From Cricetomys ansorgei (Eukaryota; Chordata; Mammalia; Rodentia; Nesomyidae), in contig JAMJFZ010000107.1 of NCBI GenBank assembly GCA_026225945.1, positions 44,382,501-44,446,500 on the forward strand: a DNA stretch of 64,000 nucleotides, in the 5' to 3' direction. Under the pieces are notes generated by a model, which was not told the DNA's origin, made no database searches, and worked only from the letters and a program-made list of their open reading frames with translations. Each line of letters opens with the position of its first letter. Position 1 is the stretch's first letter. The translations under genes were made by a program, and so were the position numbers. Shown in pieces: positions 1 to 11,054 of this stretch.

Positions 1-579
1 CTCTTTCAAAGTCTAAAAGGATTTTTTTTTTTGTGTGTGAGTTATTTCTGTGAGATCCACGTAGTTTTCATTTTTCTTTAGACTAAAGGTATGTAGATCT
101 TTGATGTCCCCAAATCATGAGAGAAATCCTTCCATCTTCTTTCCTCCTTTGCTCATGGATTTATGTCCTGTCTCCCACATCCATGCAGCTGTCCTGGTGG
201 ATCCTCAGGCTCTTTGGTGCCTAACACCAAAGGAAGGAAGGGCAGGCAGAGCATTTATGTCACTTCAGGGTTGCCGTTTTCTCTTTACTTTTGGTCCCCA
301 TGGACTTCATTCTTTTGTGCCAGCTCAGAAATGCAACCAAAAGTCTACCTTTCTCCTTTAATTCTACACCTGGATTATTTTTTATTGGCAGAGCCTTTCA
401 GGATATCAGGTCTATAATAGTGCCAGAAACAGAAGTGTGTTCTAGCCCCTCCTAACAGCCAACAAGAACCAAAGAGAAGAGGGAAATCTAATCAATTACA
501 TGGTCACAGGGGCTAGAAGAAAAATGACTCTTGGTAGCTTTGGAGAAATGCAACAAGTTTTGGCATCGAAGTCAGACTG

Positions 580-580
<1 letters not shown>
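1..580. other. unique non-coding stretch
   Basis: No repeat family or gene was recognised. A short T-run followed by a TG tract sits near position 30. Open frames here are short and overlap each other in different frames, as expected by chance. Confidence 0.5.

Positions 581-581
<1 letters not shown>

Positions 582-639
<58 letters not shown>
582..639. repeat. (TA)n microsatellite followed by T-run
   Basis: About twenty uninterrupted TA units run to position 622 and pass directly into a T-run of roughly 17 bases. The tract supplies the alternating Tyr-Ile segment of the 158-codon open frame at 500-976, which is one reason that frame is not credible as a gene. Confidence 0.95.
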
Positions 640-1310
640 CTCAGCAGCTATTCTATCAGGCATCAGTGTCTCTCTTCTTCATCAAATGATCAAATGGTAC
701 CATAGTTTCTGGCAGCTGCTTCACCATCCTTCACACCCGATGTCCTTTAGATGGCCAAACTGGATGGTGTTCGAGGGTAAAGATCAAGTAAGACAACGTA
801 CTCTTTCCATTCTGTCTTCAGAGTGGTTTCAGAGTGAGGTAGTCTTCCCACGAGTCTTTAGATTTCTCATGTCCAGACTTTGCAGTTTCCTGGATACATC
901 CAGACTGGAGTCTCTTATAGCCCGGATCTGGAAGGTGATTCTTCACCCAGACAGCACAAGATTCACTTCTAAATGACATTGATGGAACTTGTCTACAACC
1001 CTGTAGTAAAACTGAGTCACAGTATCTTTTACACCCATTTTATTGTATAGTACAATCCTGAAAGAATATCTCCAGATAAGTTGAAATCAAAGATCAGAAT
1101 GCTTTGCAGTTAATACCTTGTTGAATTACTGTTAATGTTTTATATCCTGCTCTAGTTATATTTTAATTTGCTTTGCTATATAAGGTTACAAGTTATTCTT
1201 ACTTAGAGGAGATCACTAAGAGTAAAGAAGCTAACTAACATTAACTAAAAAAATTGAACTTTGAATAAAACTCGATGAGAAGATATACAGATTCAGTGGC
1301 AAATGGAATC
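640..1310. other. unique non-coding stretch
   Basis: No recognisable repeat or coding signature. It contains the second half of the 500-976 open frame, judged a chance frame. Confidence 0.45.
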
Positions 1311-1689
1311 TGTGTTGGTTAATTTTTGTCAAGTTGACACAAGCTAAAGTCACCTGGGAAGAGGGAACCTCATATAAAGAATTGCCACAGTAGGATTTGC
1401 CTGAGGATATGTCTGTGGGTTATTTTCTTAACTGATAATTGATGTAGGAGGGATCATCCCACTGTGGGCGATGCCATCCTTATGCAACCGCTCCTGGGCT
1501 GTATAAGAAAAGTAGCTGAGCAAGCCCATGACTATATTTCCTCCATGGTTCCTGCCTCTGTTCTTGCTTGAGTTCCTGCCTAGGCTTTCTTCAATCTGTG
1601 ATTAGGCAGTGTAAACTAAATAAACCCTTTCCACCCAACTTGCTTTTGGTCATGGTGTTCATCACAGCAACAGAGACCAAACCAGGACA
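1311..1689 (+). mobile_element. ORR1-type MaLR solo LTR
   Basis: The element opens with TGTGTTGGTTAATTTTTGTC and ends in AACCAGGACA. These are the TG...CA ends of an LTR, with the motif GTCAAGTTGACACAAGCT just inside the 5' end. Near the 3' end lie a TAAATAAACCCTTTCC poly(A)-signal region and TTGGTCATGGTGTTCATC, both typical of ORR1 (ERVL-MaLR) LTRs. The length of about 380 bp fits a full LTR. No internal retroviral coding region adjoins it, so it is a solitary LTR. The exact ORR1 subfamily is not resolved. Confidence 0.8.
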
Positions 1690-2310
1690 GTTCCTTTTCT
1701 TGTTGCTCTGACAGAATGCCTGGAATAAAAGGAGGAATGATTCATCGTACTCATGGTCTCAGAGACTGCAAGCCATAGTCTTTGCTCCACTGGATGTGGT
1801 TCTCTGGTGAAAGAGACCATCATGGCAGTGGAAACTGTTAAAGTGCTTCTCACTTCAAGGTAGAGATAAGGTATGGGAGATGGAAGGGGATAGAGAGCAA
1901 AAGAGAGAGAGAGAGAGACCTAGGGACCACATGGCCTTCAAAAATACTCCTCCAGTAGCCCACTTCCTCTAGTGCAATGGTTCTCCACTTTCCAATTTCT
2001 GTGACACTTTAATAAAGTTCCTCATGTTGTGGTGACCCTCAACTGTAAAATTATTTTGATTGCTACTTCATAACTGTAATTTTGCTACTATTATGAATCG
2101 TAATGTAGGTATCTGGTATGCAGATGGTCTTAGGTGAAACTTGTGAAAGGGTCAATGGGTCCCCAAAAGACTCATGACCCACGGGTCGAGAAGTGCTGCT
2201 CCAGTAGGTTCCTTGCTTCCTTAAAGGTTCCATAACTTCCCAAAATATCACCAGACCCAGCATTGAACACCTGATCCTATGGGGGCACATTTCATGTTCC
2301 AACTAAAACA
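1690..2310 (-). mobile_element. antisense MaLR-type LTR, split by URR1
   Basis: The left part (to 1974) begins with a TTGCTCTGACAGAATGCCTG-like segment, the reversed 3' end of MT/ORR1-related LTRs. The right part (2199-2310) carries AACTTCCCAAAATATCACC and CCTATGGGGGCACATTTCAT, the reversed 5' end. The two halves are separated by a hAT element. A GA-rich patch at 1900-1918 lies inside. It abuts the ORR1-type LTR directly on its left. Family-level placement is inference from remembered consensus. Confidence 0.6.
1975..2198 (+). mobile_element. URR1 hAT-Charlie element inserted in an LTR
   Basis: The sequence follows the rodent URR1 consensus from a degenerate CAGTGGTTCTCAAC end through CTCATGTTGTGGTGACC and TTGCTACTTCATAACTGTAA to a GAGAAGTGCTG end, the inverted counterpart. 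It is non-autonomous: no transposase frame. The flanking octamers CTCTAGTG (1967-1974) and CTCCAGTA (2199-2206) agree at six of eight positions, consistent with the 8-bp target-site duplication of hAT transposons. Confidence 0.85.
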
Positions 2311-3130
2311 GAATGCTAGATTTCTGTTTCTGCTTATATGAAAATGTGATGCTATTTATTAGAAACTTGTTTGCAAGGCAATGTCAGGTTAAGTCATAAT
2401 TTTAAAGCAGTGATAAAAACATAGTTATTTAAAGCTTCTATACCTGGGAGAGTTGAGGAGAAGGAAAATTTTATATTGCAAAACAGTTTGGGTGAATTAA
2501 TAATACCAAGTACCAAGAAGGGCTTGATGGGTGGGAGAACAAGCTTCAATCCAAAGAGAAATGACCACCCTGTAATTTCAGCTGGGGTTTAGGGCAAAAA
2601 CAAGAGGTTGAAAGCAATTGTGTGAATGCCTTTATCCTGTGTAGTGAAGACAGAGCGTACCTTCTAAGAGAGTTTTCTCTTATTTCTTAGAAATAATGGG
2701 AAGTGCTGTGAAGACCTCATGGAGTGCATTTGAAAGACTTTGACATAAATCATACCGTATTGTCCAGGACCTTCGCTGAAGAGATGCTTTTCATAGGGAC
2801 TGGTGATCCTGGCCATGTTCTGAATTTAGCAAAAAACTCTAACCCGTTTCTGAGACTTTCACCTTCTGTAAAATTATTAAGTGATGTTCTCCATCCTAAT
2901 TTTTAGCCCTTGTTTTTTTTCTATCATGTGGCATGTGTGATGATGGTAACTTTGAATTTATAGGCAAGTACTATGTTTTGTTTTTGAATGGTTTCTATAG
3001 TTATATTTTAGTCTCTAGCTCCTTTTCCCCTTCTGGTTAATTTCTCCACAGTGACATGATGGCCACACAGCAGGCAGAAGACACAGAACCAACCATTGTT
3101 TGGCAGGATGAATGACTATTTTCAGGTTCC
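2311..3130. other. unique non-coding stretch
   Basis: Nothing recognised. Only short chance frames. Confidence 0.45.
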
Positions 3131-3250
3131 GGATCTTCTTTTTTTATTTTTTTAATTTTTTTTTTTCCGTCCACTTTGTCAAAAATAAGAAGTCCTGTTT
3201 TGCCAAAAAAACAAAAAAACAAAAAAAAAAAAAACCCAAAAAAAAAACAC
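3131..3250. repeat. low-complexity T-rich then A-rich tract
   Basis: T-runs at about 3138-3168 are followed by A-runs broken by single C residues at about 3205-3248. The two halves are roughly complementary and could fold back. No transposon body is recognisable between them. Confidence 0.75.
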
Positions 3251-3484
3251 TGTTTAGCATGAATGTTCAAGGCCAAGAGTAAATTCTAGATCTATAATTT
3301 TGTTAAATTTATAGATAGAGACTCAGGAATAGTTCTTCCCTTTCTCATCTCTGCTTGGTTGGAAGCGAGTTAGTTCCAATAATATCGCAGTGTTTCCCAC
3401 TGGCTATTTTTGCATGAATTTGGAAAACACAGAGTAAAGAAATACTTCTCTATTTAAAGAAGATTTAAATATTAATAGAACAAT

Positions 3485-3620
3485 GAGCTGGGTGTGATGG
3501 TGCCTGCCTGTGACCCCAGCACATGGGAGATGAAGCAGGAAACTCATCACCTCAGAACAGACTTGGTTACATAGTAAAATCCTGTCTCAAACACCACCAC
3601 ACACACACAAAAAAAAAACA
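3485..3620 (+). mobile_element. B1-type SINE, diverged
   Basis: Begins GAGCTGGGTGTGATGGTGCC, keeps the CCAGCACATGGGAG segment equivalent to CCCAGCACTCGGGAG of B1, and ends AAAATCCTGTCTCAAAC before a CA/A-rich tail. This 7SL-derived order (head, box region, GTCTC-A tail) is diagnostic. High divergence suggests an old B1F/PB1-like copy. Confidence 0.75.
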
Positions 3621-4302
3621 ATAATTAACCACTTACAAGTATTTTTGTTTACTGAAGTATTTTTTTTTTGTGTTTGTTTACTGAGGAGAGGAGATAGAGG
3701 AGAATACTGATACTGGAAATCTATTCTTTGTAAGTCCCATTATTAAATGGAAAGCCTACTTTAAAAATATTCCAGTAAAATAACAATGAATCCCTTAGTC
3801 AGAATTTACATGGCAGAGATAAGATCTTCTAGAAGGGGAGTTTTTGTTTCACGTTGTAAAATTTAAGTGGCTTCTCCTCCTAAGCTTGGGATATGAAGGT
3901 TCACCTAACTCATAACTTTATTATGTACATGATCTTAGCATTTTTAGAAAAGTCAGAAGTTATCAGTCCACAGAGGAAGCAGGACATTGGAATCGCCACC
4001 TATGCTTTCCTGCAGTGAGTGATTTTTCAGTGGTGACACATGTGCATGAAGTTTTCATAAATACAAACTCACCAGGGGCTCGGAGAGTCTAGCCCTTTGG
4101 CTCTGACGATCTTTACTTTAGGGCCTATGTTCCATGGAGACTCTACAAAGTGCTCCATAGTGGTTAGCGCAACTATAGTTTGCTTCTGTGTAGCATCGTT
4201 TCCCATCCTCCTCTTTCTATCTTTTCATCCTTAGCGGTCCAGCCGGAGATGTCAGGGTGACCGTTTCCCAGTTCATGGGGGAGCATGAAGTATCAGCATC
4301 TC
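3621..4302. other. unique non-coding stretch
   Basis: Nothing recognised beyond short T-runs near 3660. Confidence 0.4.

Positions 4303-4337
<35 letters not shown>
4303..4337. repeat. (TG)n microsatellite
   Basis: About fifteen TG units, adjoining the tail side of the antisense ID element that follows. It probably grew from the A/CA-rich tail of that SINE. Confidence 0.9.
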
Positions 4338-4405
4338 ATTGAACAACCCATGGCTTCACACGTTAGGCAAGTGCTATATTACTGTCTGAGCTGTACCCGC
4401 AGCCC
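4337..4405 (-). mobile_element. ID / B4 SINE fragment, antisense
   Basis: Reads as the reverse of the tRNA-derived ID core: GATTGAAC, then CACACGTTAGGCAAGTGCTA, then TGAGCTGTACCCGCAGCCC, which corresponds to the reversed GGGGCTGGGGATTTAGCTCA head. Only about 70 bp; could be the head of a B4. Confidence 0.65.
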
Positions 4406-5648
4406 TCACAGGAGAGCATGTGACCAAGCCCAGCTACAGGACTGTCAAGTATTGATTCAGGGATATGCACATGAATCAAGAATATTAACTTATTTCCTTT
4501 CCTCAGAGATTGATTCTGACTTCTATTGGATGGGGGTATCCAACTCCACTGTGATCTGTTAGCAGGGCAAATGGGGATTAGGGAGGTCATTTTGTATGAC
4601 AACAAACTTACAGGCTGAGACAGCCTGTAATAGGACAAGTGGAGATTAGCATAGTTGCAAGAAAAAGAAAAGCTGAGCTCTGAGCACATTATTTACCACT
4701 GGATTTATTTACGCACGCTTAAGGCTATATCCACCTCTGGACTTCCCAACTGCGGAGTCATGACAGTCAATCTACCTTTAGGCCATTTTGAGTTGTTTTC
4801 CTATTATTCGGAGCCAAAATGCATCTTAATTTAGGACCTTTCCTATTGCAGATTTCCCTATCAAAACCAGACTTTAATTCTGCTGTGCTTGTTTGCTTTC
4901 TATCATTTTTATTTTCCTTTAGCCTGAACCATAGCCAAATAAGACATTAAAATATTTTCTTATAGTAATATGACAAGCTCATCAGAACACAAAGAGGGAT
5001 TTCATGCTGCAGTTCCAGTCCGGGTTCCCTGATGAGAAAACATGGAGGTGTTTGTGGCTCCCTGTACCTTATGTAATCTTGTTGAACATAATGCTTTCAT
5101 CTTCTGTTACTGCTGTGGGGTTGAGAGCACCCTGGGAGTTAACCTGTGGGACAATGTAAAGAGGAGCATACATTCTTTGAAGGCACTTGTAGCTGTCATT
5201 TCATTCTCTGAGAGTTATGAATGGAGGCATTGTTGCAAACAACTGTACCGTAAAGGCATTTAAGCCAGTTATTACTGCCTGTGGTGTCTGCACTCAAAAT
5301 TCTGCGAACACCGAAATTATGATTTACAGAGGTGAAAAATGTAAGTTTTATAAGATCGATGTACCTGGCTTTGTCTCTTCCTATTATTAGATAAATCCTT
5401 TTACTGGTTATTCTAAATCTGGGTGCTTGCATTTCTAAGGATTTCAAAGACATTGATCAGAATAAGTCACAGAACATGTATTCATATATTAACTTACTTG
5501 TATGGAAGCATGATTATTGTTTTTAATATATTGAGTTATTTTCCATTAACATAGATTAAATCTATTCAACATGATATATAATCTGAAAAATCAGAATGTA
5601 CTAAACTTATTTCTAAATGTTACATACTTTTAATAAAAGACTTATTTT
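4406..5648. other. unique non-coding stretch
   Basis: No repeat or gene recognised. Open frames at 4363-4689 (antisense) and 5196-5453 (antisense) have no features of coding sequence. Confidence 0.4.
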
Positions 5649-5649
5649 G

Positions 5650-5839
5650 TTTTAATCATATGCTTGTGTGCCTCTGTGTGGATATGTGCATGGGAGTGGA
5701 GACCAGAGACAACAGGTCCCCCTAGAGCTGGAGTTGTAGGCAATTGTGAGAGCTGTCTGACATGGGTGCTTGGATGTGAGCTCAGGTCTTTTGTAAAAGC
5801 AGTATGTGCTCTTAACAACTGAGCCATCGCTCCAGTCCC
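5650..5839 (-). mobile_element. B3/B2-type SINE, antisense
   Basis: On the reverse strand it starts GGGACTGGAGCGATGGCTCA and continues GTTAAGAGCACATACTGC, the tRNA-derived head with A/B-box region, then CTCCAGCTCTAGGGGG of the B3 body and a CA-rich distal segment. The tail side on this strand is the T-rich sequence at 5640. Confidence 0.85.
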
Positions 5840-7124
5840 TCCTTAACACATCTTAAGAGATATTTAATTTAAATGAATTGAACTAAAGAGACATATATTA
5901 AAATTGAAAAAAAAATCCAATTTTATTCTTCTTGGAAGAGCTCTTTGATAACTCTTTTCCTTGAAATAAAGAGGCATCGATAATGTTGAGATCTGTGCTA
6001 TACAATTCAGATGACCAGTATCTGCTAAAACCACTTATCTTTTCTTTTCCAGGTCACGATCAGACTCTCCCTTTGGTTAAGACTGATAACAGGATTCAGG
6101 AATCAGGTTGTCCTTAGTGTATCATGGCACAGGATAGTCTGGCGCTCATCACTTCATCTCTTTTTAACTTTCATGCAAATTAAAAGCTATTCCTGAGACA
6201 TTTGCCAAAGACTTGCTAGTGATTAATTTCTCAATTAGTTAACAGAAAAAATGGCTCTCTACTGAATTTGTGTCCATACCATTTTCCAGATGTTTTGATG
6301 TCATTTAAATCATCTAATTATTTAACTTAAAAAATGTTACAGACCATTGATATCTTTTTTTTTTAGAGGAAGATGTTCAAGGATGAGATATCTATGAAAT
6401 ATTCTCACTTCACAGTGGTGTCAGTTTAAAGTGCTTTCTGTCATACATAAAGAAAATAGATTCAAGTAAGTAAGAACGGGAATGGAGAGCTTGTAACACT
6501 GATGTTCTTAGTGAAAGGAGAGACTTTATCCAGGGCTTAGATTCTGTGACGAGGCCTGGAACCCTCTCATCTCAATCTTATTTCCCCGGTGTGGATTAGA
6601 GTCTTACACAAAGGTCTCCCCATGGAGATAAGCAGGACCTAACCACATGTGTTTTGGTACCTACACTGGGAAAAAAGAATCTGTCTCCCTGATATTTCAA
6701 ACAAAAATTTTAGAAGTGAGTTTTCCTGGTTCTTACTGGTCTGACTTAGGTGAGGTGTCACTCTTAGTGGATTAGTCTGTGACTAATGGACTGGCTTTAC
6801 TGATTGATTTCAGGTATAGACTTCCATTTTGATGTTGGAGGCATACCACATCTTACAGCAACTGCACTACCTGGGAATACAGGTGGCTGTGTGTGGAATC
6901 AGATGCTAAGGAAGCAACCAACAAACCACAAGATGATGAAATCTGAGCAGGTCTAAGTGTTTGGAAAACAGAATGAGGAGCAAGGCCCGTGCCAGACCCT
7001 AATCCCGGAGCATTGTCAGCAGAGGTCCATGAGTGAGTGCTCTAGTCCATGGCGTGAATAAAGTATGTGGAAGTCGGAGCATTACCTACACGATCTTTGT
7101 CAAGATATAGTCAGAGCTAAACTT
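5840..7124. other. unique non-coding stretch
   Basis: About 1.3 kb in which I see no repeat family and no credible exon. Confidence 0.4.
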
Positions 7125-7245
7125 CATTAAAGACCCTAGTGTGCCTGGTAAAATTCAGATTCCTAGGCCTGGTTCTGGATTTCTCTATGCAGATTCTGAG
7201 ATCTCAGGAGTTTGTTACATTTTCTACAGGAATGTCATTAAAATT
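7125..7245 (+). mobile_element. MER5A-like hAT fragment
   Basis: The order TGGTAAAATTCAGATTCCTA, GATTTCTCTATGCAGATTCTGAG, then GGAATGTCATTAAAAT tracks the middle of MER5A (hAT-Charlie), where TTAAAACACAGATTGCTGGG and TTTCTGATTCAGTAGGTCTG are expected. The terminal inverted repeats are not clear, so this is a partial, ancient copy. Confidence 0.45.
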
Positions 7246-7257
7246 TATTTCTCTGGT

Positions 7258-7316
7258 GGTCTTAGGCATTGCACATGCTACGCAATTGGTTCACCAATGA
7301 ACATACCCACAGCCAT
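7258..7316 (-). mobile_element. ID-like fragment, antisense
   Basis: Pattern TTAGGCATTGCACATGCTACGCAATTGG...CCCACAGCC follows the reversed ID core (CTTGCGCATGCTAGGCAAGCGC...CCCAGCC) with many changes. Confidence 0.45.
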
Positions 7317-7512
7317 TTGAATATTACTTGAAAGCCATTGCTATTTGTTGTATCTGTCTCTGAGTTCTATATTTGGAAATACCTTAAAAAATTCTCTGAC
7401 TGGCATTCCAAGTATGACTTACTGCTTAACTAATCTGATCATTTATCTTGCTAGGAGGATCCTGAAGCCTTTCTGACATCATCGTGTGAACATGCTAGCA
7501 GGAAAATTTATA

Positions 7513-7622
7513 GGAGTTGGGTGTGGTGGTACACACTCTAATCCTAGCCCTCAGCATGCTGAGCTGAGGCAGGAGGATTATAGATTGCAAATTTGGCATA
7601 AGCTGGACTCCCCAGCAAGTCT

Positions 7623-7626
<4 letters not shown>
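7513..7626 (+). mobile_element. B1-type SINE, diverged
   Basis: Starts GAGTTGGGTGTGGTGGTACA, then TAATCCTAGC...GAGGCAGGAGGATTATAGA, the B1 5' half. The distal half has decayed and the tail is replaced by the CA microsatellite that follows. Confidence 0.75.

Positions 7627-7672
<46 letters not shown>
7627..7672. repeat. (CA)n microsatellite
   Basis: About 23 uninterrupted CA units, directly at the 3' tail of the upstream B1 element. Confidence 0.95.
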
Positions 7673-7675
<3 letters not shown>

Positions 7676-8494
7676 TGCAGAAGACTGATGGACACAATTG
7701 ACACATTTTATTTTATATTGCACAGGAGTATCAGAAAGTGTAAAAATGGTGGTTAGGATAGGCAAGAAAAATATAAACATGTTTACTATGACAAATGGCA
7801 TCAAATAAAGCATGGTATTACCCACTTATCTCTATTATTTACCTGTCGTGACTTCTCAATTGTCTTTGGAGTATGATTGATATATTAAGAGTTTGCTCAA
7901 TTTACAACACTTGAGTAGTAAAAGTAGGTGTTGACAGCAGCTATTGAAAAATCACGCTAAAGCTGCCTGCGGCATATAATAGGAAATGGAACGTCCATTG
8001 TGTTGCTTTGTGAGATCTTTATTTTTTTCAGACTGAATAAATCCCAAGGCAGTTTTTCTACTTGCATCTTAAAGGTGACCCAGCGAAGAGGTGGGTCCCC
8101 AGTGTAGCACCACTGAAGGCCTATGAAGGCTTTTGCTATCTAATTGGCAGTGTTTCTTAGAGACTGACTGGGCTGACTGTCTGTATTGCTTTGAAATAGT
8201 AAAAAACATTGTGGGAGAATGGGAAATTAAGATTATCACCTGAGCAAACCTGATGTTTTTCCCAGTCTTTTGCATTACTGTGGAATTTGCAAGATGTGAT
8301 GTTTAAACATCATTGTCTCTTAGGAAGCTGAATTAATTTTTAATGTGATAGCTGAGGAAAACTAATGCAAACAGTATAGTGTGGTAAAATTCTACATGCC
8401 ATGATGACTGGGGAACAAAATCAGCCATGGTGGAATATAATAATAGACTATTGAATATTTCTAAACACTATGGAATACCTTGTGTCTTAGGGCA
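7673..8494. other. unique non-coding stretch
   Basis: Nothing recognised. Confidence 0.4.
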
Positions 8495-8710
8495 CACTAA
8501 GCCACATTTTGAACAGTGTACATGCTGTAATTTATTTAATCTTGGCAACATGTCTAAAAGATAAGTTCTGCCAGTCTAACTATTATATAAAGGAGGAAAC
8601 GGACATACAGAAACTTATACATCTGCCAAAGTTCATGCACTTGGTAAGTAAATGTTGGAATTTGGTCATAGCTTGTCTAAACCCAGATATACGTTCTTAA
8701 TCATTAAACA
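8495..8710 (-). mobile_element. MIR SINE, antisense
   Basis: The segment keeps the reversed MIR order: GAACAGTGTACATGCTG, TTTATTTAATCTTGGCAACA, AAGGAGGAAACGGACATACAG, CTGCCAAAGTTCATGCACTT, AAACCCAGATATACGTTCTTAA. The core around GGAGGAAAC...CAG is the best preserved part. Near full length. Confidence 0.7.
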
Positions 8711-8872
8711 ATTGGCTGGCTGTACAGATTTTAATGTGTGATAGCAAATCAAGGATTGTATTCCAGTTTCCTCACAGGCTCCTTTTCAGTGAGTTCTGCA
8801 GAACAAAGGCGTGACATATACAGAGAGCAGTACTCTTCCCTTAGCTTGGCGCTCTCTTTTCAAAGTTTTGTT

Positions 8873-8952
8873 ATCCTTGGTCAACTGCAGTGTGAAAATT
8901 TTTAAATGGAACATTCTATAAATAAGTCATCATTTTAAAGTTGCTGATTGAT
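8873..8952 (+). mobile_element. Tigger/MER2-like fragment
   Basis: CCTTGGTCAACTGCAGTGTG, then AAATGGAACATTCTATAAATAAGT, matches the segment GGTCAACCGCGGTCCGAAAAT...AAATGGAAAATTCCAGAAATAAAC of a Tigger-related DNA element. Truncated on the right by the MT-type LTR. Confidence 0.45.
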
Positions 8953-9156
8953 TGTCTTAGGGTTACAATTGGGGTGAAGAGATACCGTGGTCAAGGCAAC
9001 TTTTAAAAGAAGCATTTAATTAGGAGCTTGTTTACAGTTTCAGAGGGTTAGTCCATAACCATCATGGCAGGAACCATGGCAGCAAGCAGGCGCACAGCAC
9101 TGAATCAGTATGTGAGCGCTTGCATCCTGAGCCACAGTCAAGAGGCAGAGAGAGAT

Positions 9157-9190
<34 letters not shown>

Positions 9191-9345
9191 TGGGCCTGGG
9201 GTGGGCTTTTCAAACTGCAAAGCCCAACCCCAGTGACACACCCTCCTCTAATAAGACCACACCTCCTAATCATTCCTAAACAGTTCTACCAACTGGGAAT
9301 TCAAATAGATGAGCCTATGGGGCCATTCTCATCCAAACCAGTACA
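8953..9345 (-). mobile_element. MT-type MaLR LTR, antisense
   Basis: Spans TGTCTTAGGGTTACAATTGG to CCAAACCAGTACA, i.e. a reversed TG...CA LTR of about 390 bp. Internal landmarks are GGTCAAGGCAAC, CATTTAATTAGGAGCTTG, ACCATCATGGCAGG and AAGACCACACCTCCTAAT, all standard in reversed MT LTRs. A (GA)n tract at 9150-9187 lies inside. No internal region is attached: a solo LTR. Confidence 0.85.
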
Positions 9346-9450
9346 CTCATTATACCATGAGTCACGGCATCCTGCTTAATCGCCTCAGGATGTAAATTCT
9401 CCATCTGCTCAGTGAATTCACATTGCATTTACTTATCACTTGTTGGCCAT

Positions 9451-9684
9451 TGTGATGGTTGATCTTGATTGTCAACTTGACTGGATCAGGAATCATCTAG
9501 TAGACATAACCCTGGTCAGGTCTGTCATGTCATTTCTAGAAAAGATTAGTTGAGGGTGAATCATTTCCTCCTAGAGTGGGCAGCACCTCCTAGCAGCAGC
9601 CTGTGAGCCAGTCTAATGGCCACTCTTTGTAATATTTATTCATTCTATTGGTTCTGTTCCTCTAGAGAACACTGACTAATAAAA
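9451..9684 (+). mobile_element. MaLR-type LTR, internally shortened
   Basis: Begins TGTGATGGTTGATCTTGATTGTCAACTTGACTGGAT and ends TTCCTCTAGAGAACACTGACTAATA, the ends of a MaLR-like LTR. At about 234 bp it lacks the central part, so an internal deletion is likely. Confidence 0.7.
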
Positions 9685-10389
9685 TCACTTAGTATCTCTC
9701 TTGGTGAATGAGTCGGCTGTTGCTCTTTTTTATTGCTAGTTATTTTTGTGAATTACTGTGTCTGATTCATAAGTTAAACCATATCACAGATATGTACACA
9801 CGGCGCAGGGTCAAACTATCTGCGGCTTTGGTACTACTGTGGTTTCCAGGGATGTGTCTCCCAAGAATAAAGGAGTCATTGTATTAAATAGTTTATGGTA
9901 GCATAAATATTTATGAATATGATTTTATGAATGTGCACAATTCTTGATCAATATCAATTTTATTTTAAAAAGGCTTTTGGCAAATACTTAATGCACACTA
10001 TCTGGACCACCTTTCTTTGTGGTGACAAGGTTAATTTGCCATTAATTCCATAGATCCTTGAATTAGTTTGATGACACACTGACTTGTTTAAACCATTAAA
10101 ATATTTTTGTCTATCTGTGGCCAATATAATAGCCAATTTACATTGTAAGATGATGGATGAAGGTTAGTAGTTCACCAGGGGTATGAAACTACATGTGTTC
10201 ATCCTAGAACTACAGAAGATCCTGGATCTTCTACCTCACTTCCCCTACACTTTTTCTAACCAAAATCAGATGTTGTGTGAGCACAGCAATACAATGCATT
10301 TATGGGCACTTAAAGACTATGTTATACTGAAGACAATTTGAGTATTTCCCTTTATGGCAAAATATTATTTTACATATTCCCTTTTAACT
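9685..10389. other. AT-rich unique stretch
   Basis: Nothing recognised. Confidence 0.4.
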
Positions 10390-10640
10390 TTTCTCTTCTT
10401 CAGGAACAGAGCTTTTGATATATGTATAATCTCATTTTGTATATAAATTTTAGATCCTATTTTGTTTTTTGTAATTTCTACCTTGCTGCCATTTTTCTAA
10501 TTATTTCTATCTAATGGCTGCTTAACAAATATTGTATTGATTATCATAATTTATGAAGCTACTTTTTTCTGATTTTTGAGTCTTTTATATTTTCCTACCT
10601 TTATTTATTTATCATTAATAAACAGCCCTTTATAGTGGGG
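10390..10640 (-). mobile_element. possible ancient L1M fragment, antisense
   Basis: TCTAATGGCTGCTTAACAAATATTGTATTGATTATCATAATTTAT resembles the reversed L1M segment in which GGCTGCATAATATTCCATTGTAT is followed by CATAATTTATTTAACC. Similarity is patchy; a low-confidence call. Confidence 0.35.
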
Positions 10641-10692
10641 TTTGACCCATTCGTCAAGCCCTATAGTTTTGCAAATAAAAATTCATTGTGAT

Positions 10693-10800
10693 GAACATGG
10701 TAGCTCATGCCTACAATACCAGCATTTCTGAAAGCTGGGGTAAGATTGTGAATTTGAGGGCAGCTGGGCTACACACAGTGAGACCCTATCTGCCCAAAGG
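10693..10800 (+). mobile_element. B1-type SINE, diverged
   Basis: GAACATGGTAGCTCATGCCTACAATACCAGCATT corresponds to B1 TGGTGGCGCACGCCTTTAATCCCAGCACT, followed by CTGGGCTACACACAGTGAGACCCTATCT. Old copy with an A/T-rich tail. Confidence 0.7.
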
Positions 10801-10857
10801 ATAATAAATACATAAGTTAATTAATTAAATCAACAAGACACAATCATACACACTTAT

Positions 10858-10962
10858 TTATGCTTCACTTATTGTTTTTACACCATAGTTGAGTAGACAT
10901 GACAGAAAGCCTAAAATATTTATTATCTGGTCCTTTCAAGAAAACCTCTGCCAAGTCTAAAT
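10858..10962 (+). mobile_element. ancient hAT-type MER fragment
   Basis: GTTGAGTAGACATGACAGAAAGCCTAAAATATTTATTATCTGGTCCTTTCAAGAAAACC closely follows the 3' segment of a widespread mammalian hAT element (CTAAAATATTTACTATCTGGCCCTTTACAGAAAAAGTTTGCC). The 5' part is missing. Confidence 0.55.
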
Positions 10963-11054
10963 TAGTGACTTAGTACTCTAATTGATTTCAGCTAATTTCA
11001 TTAAGACACATTCCCAAGGTTGGCATTACTTGGCCCAAACGTATGAATATCATG

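Noticed and set aside
500..976. 158-codon open frame, the longest in the window
   Set aside because: Its middle is translated from the (TA)n and T-run at 582-639 (alternating Tyr-Ile then Phe). No domain or splice context.
4337..4405. tRNA gene on the minus strand
   Set aside because: The tRNA-like box sequence belongs to an ID-type SINE; no complete cloverleaf. The same applies to the other ID/B3 heads at 52796, 61781, 51717 and 5839.
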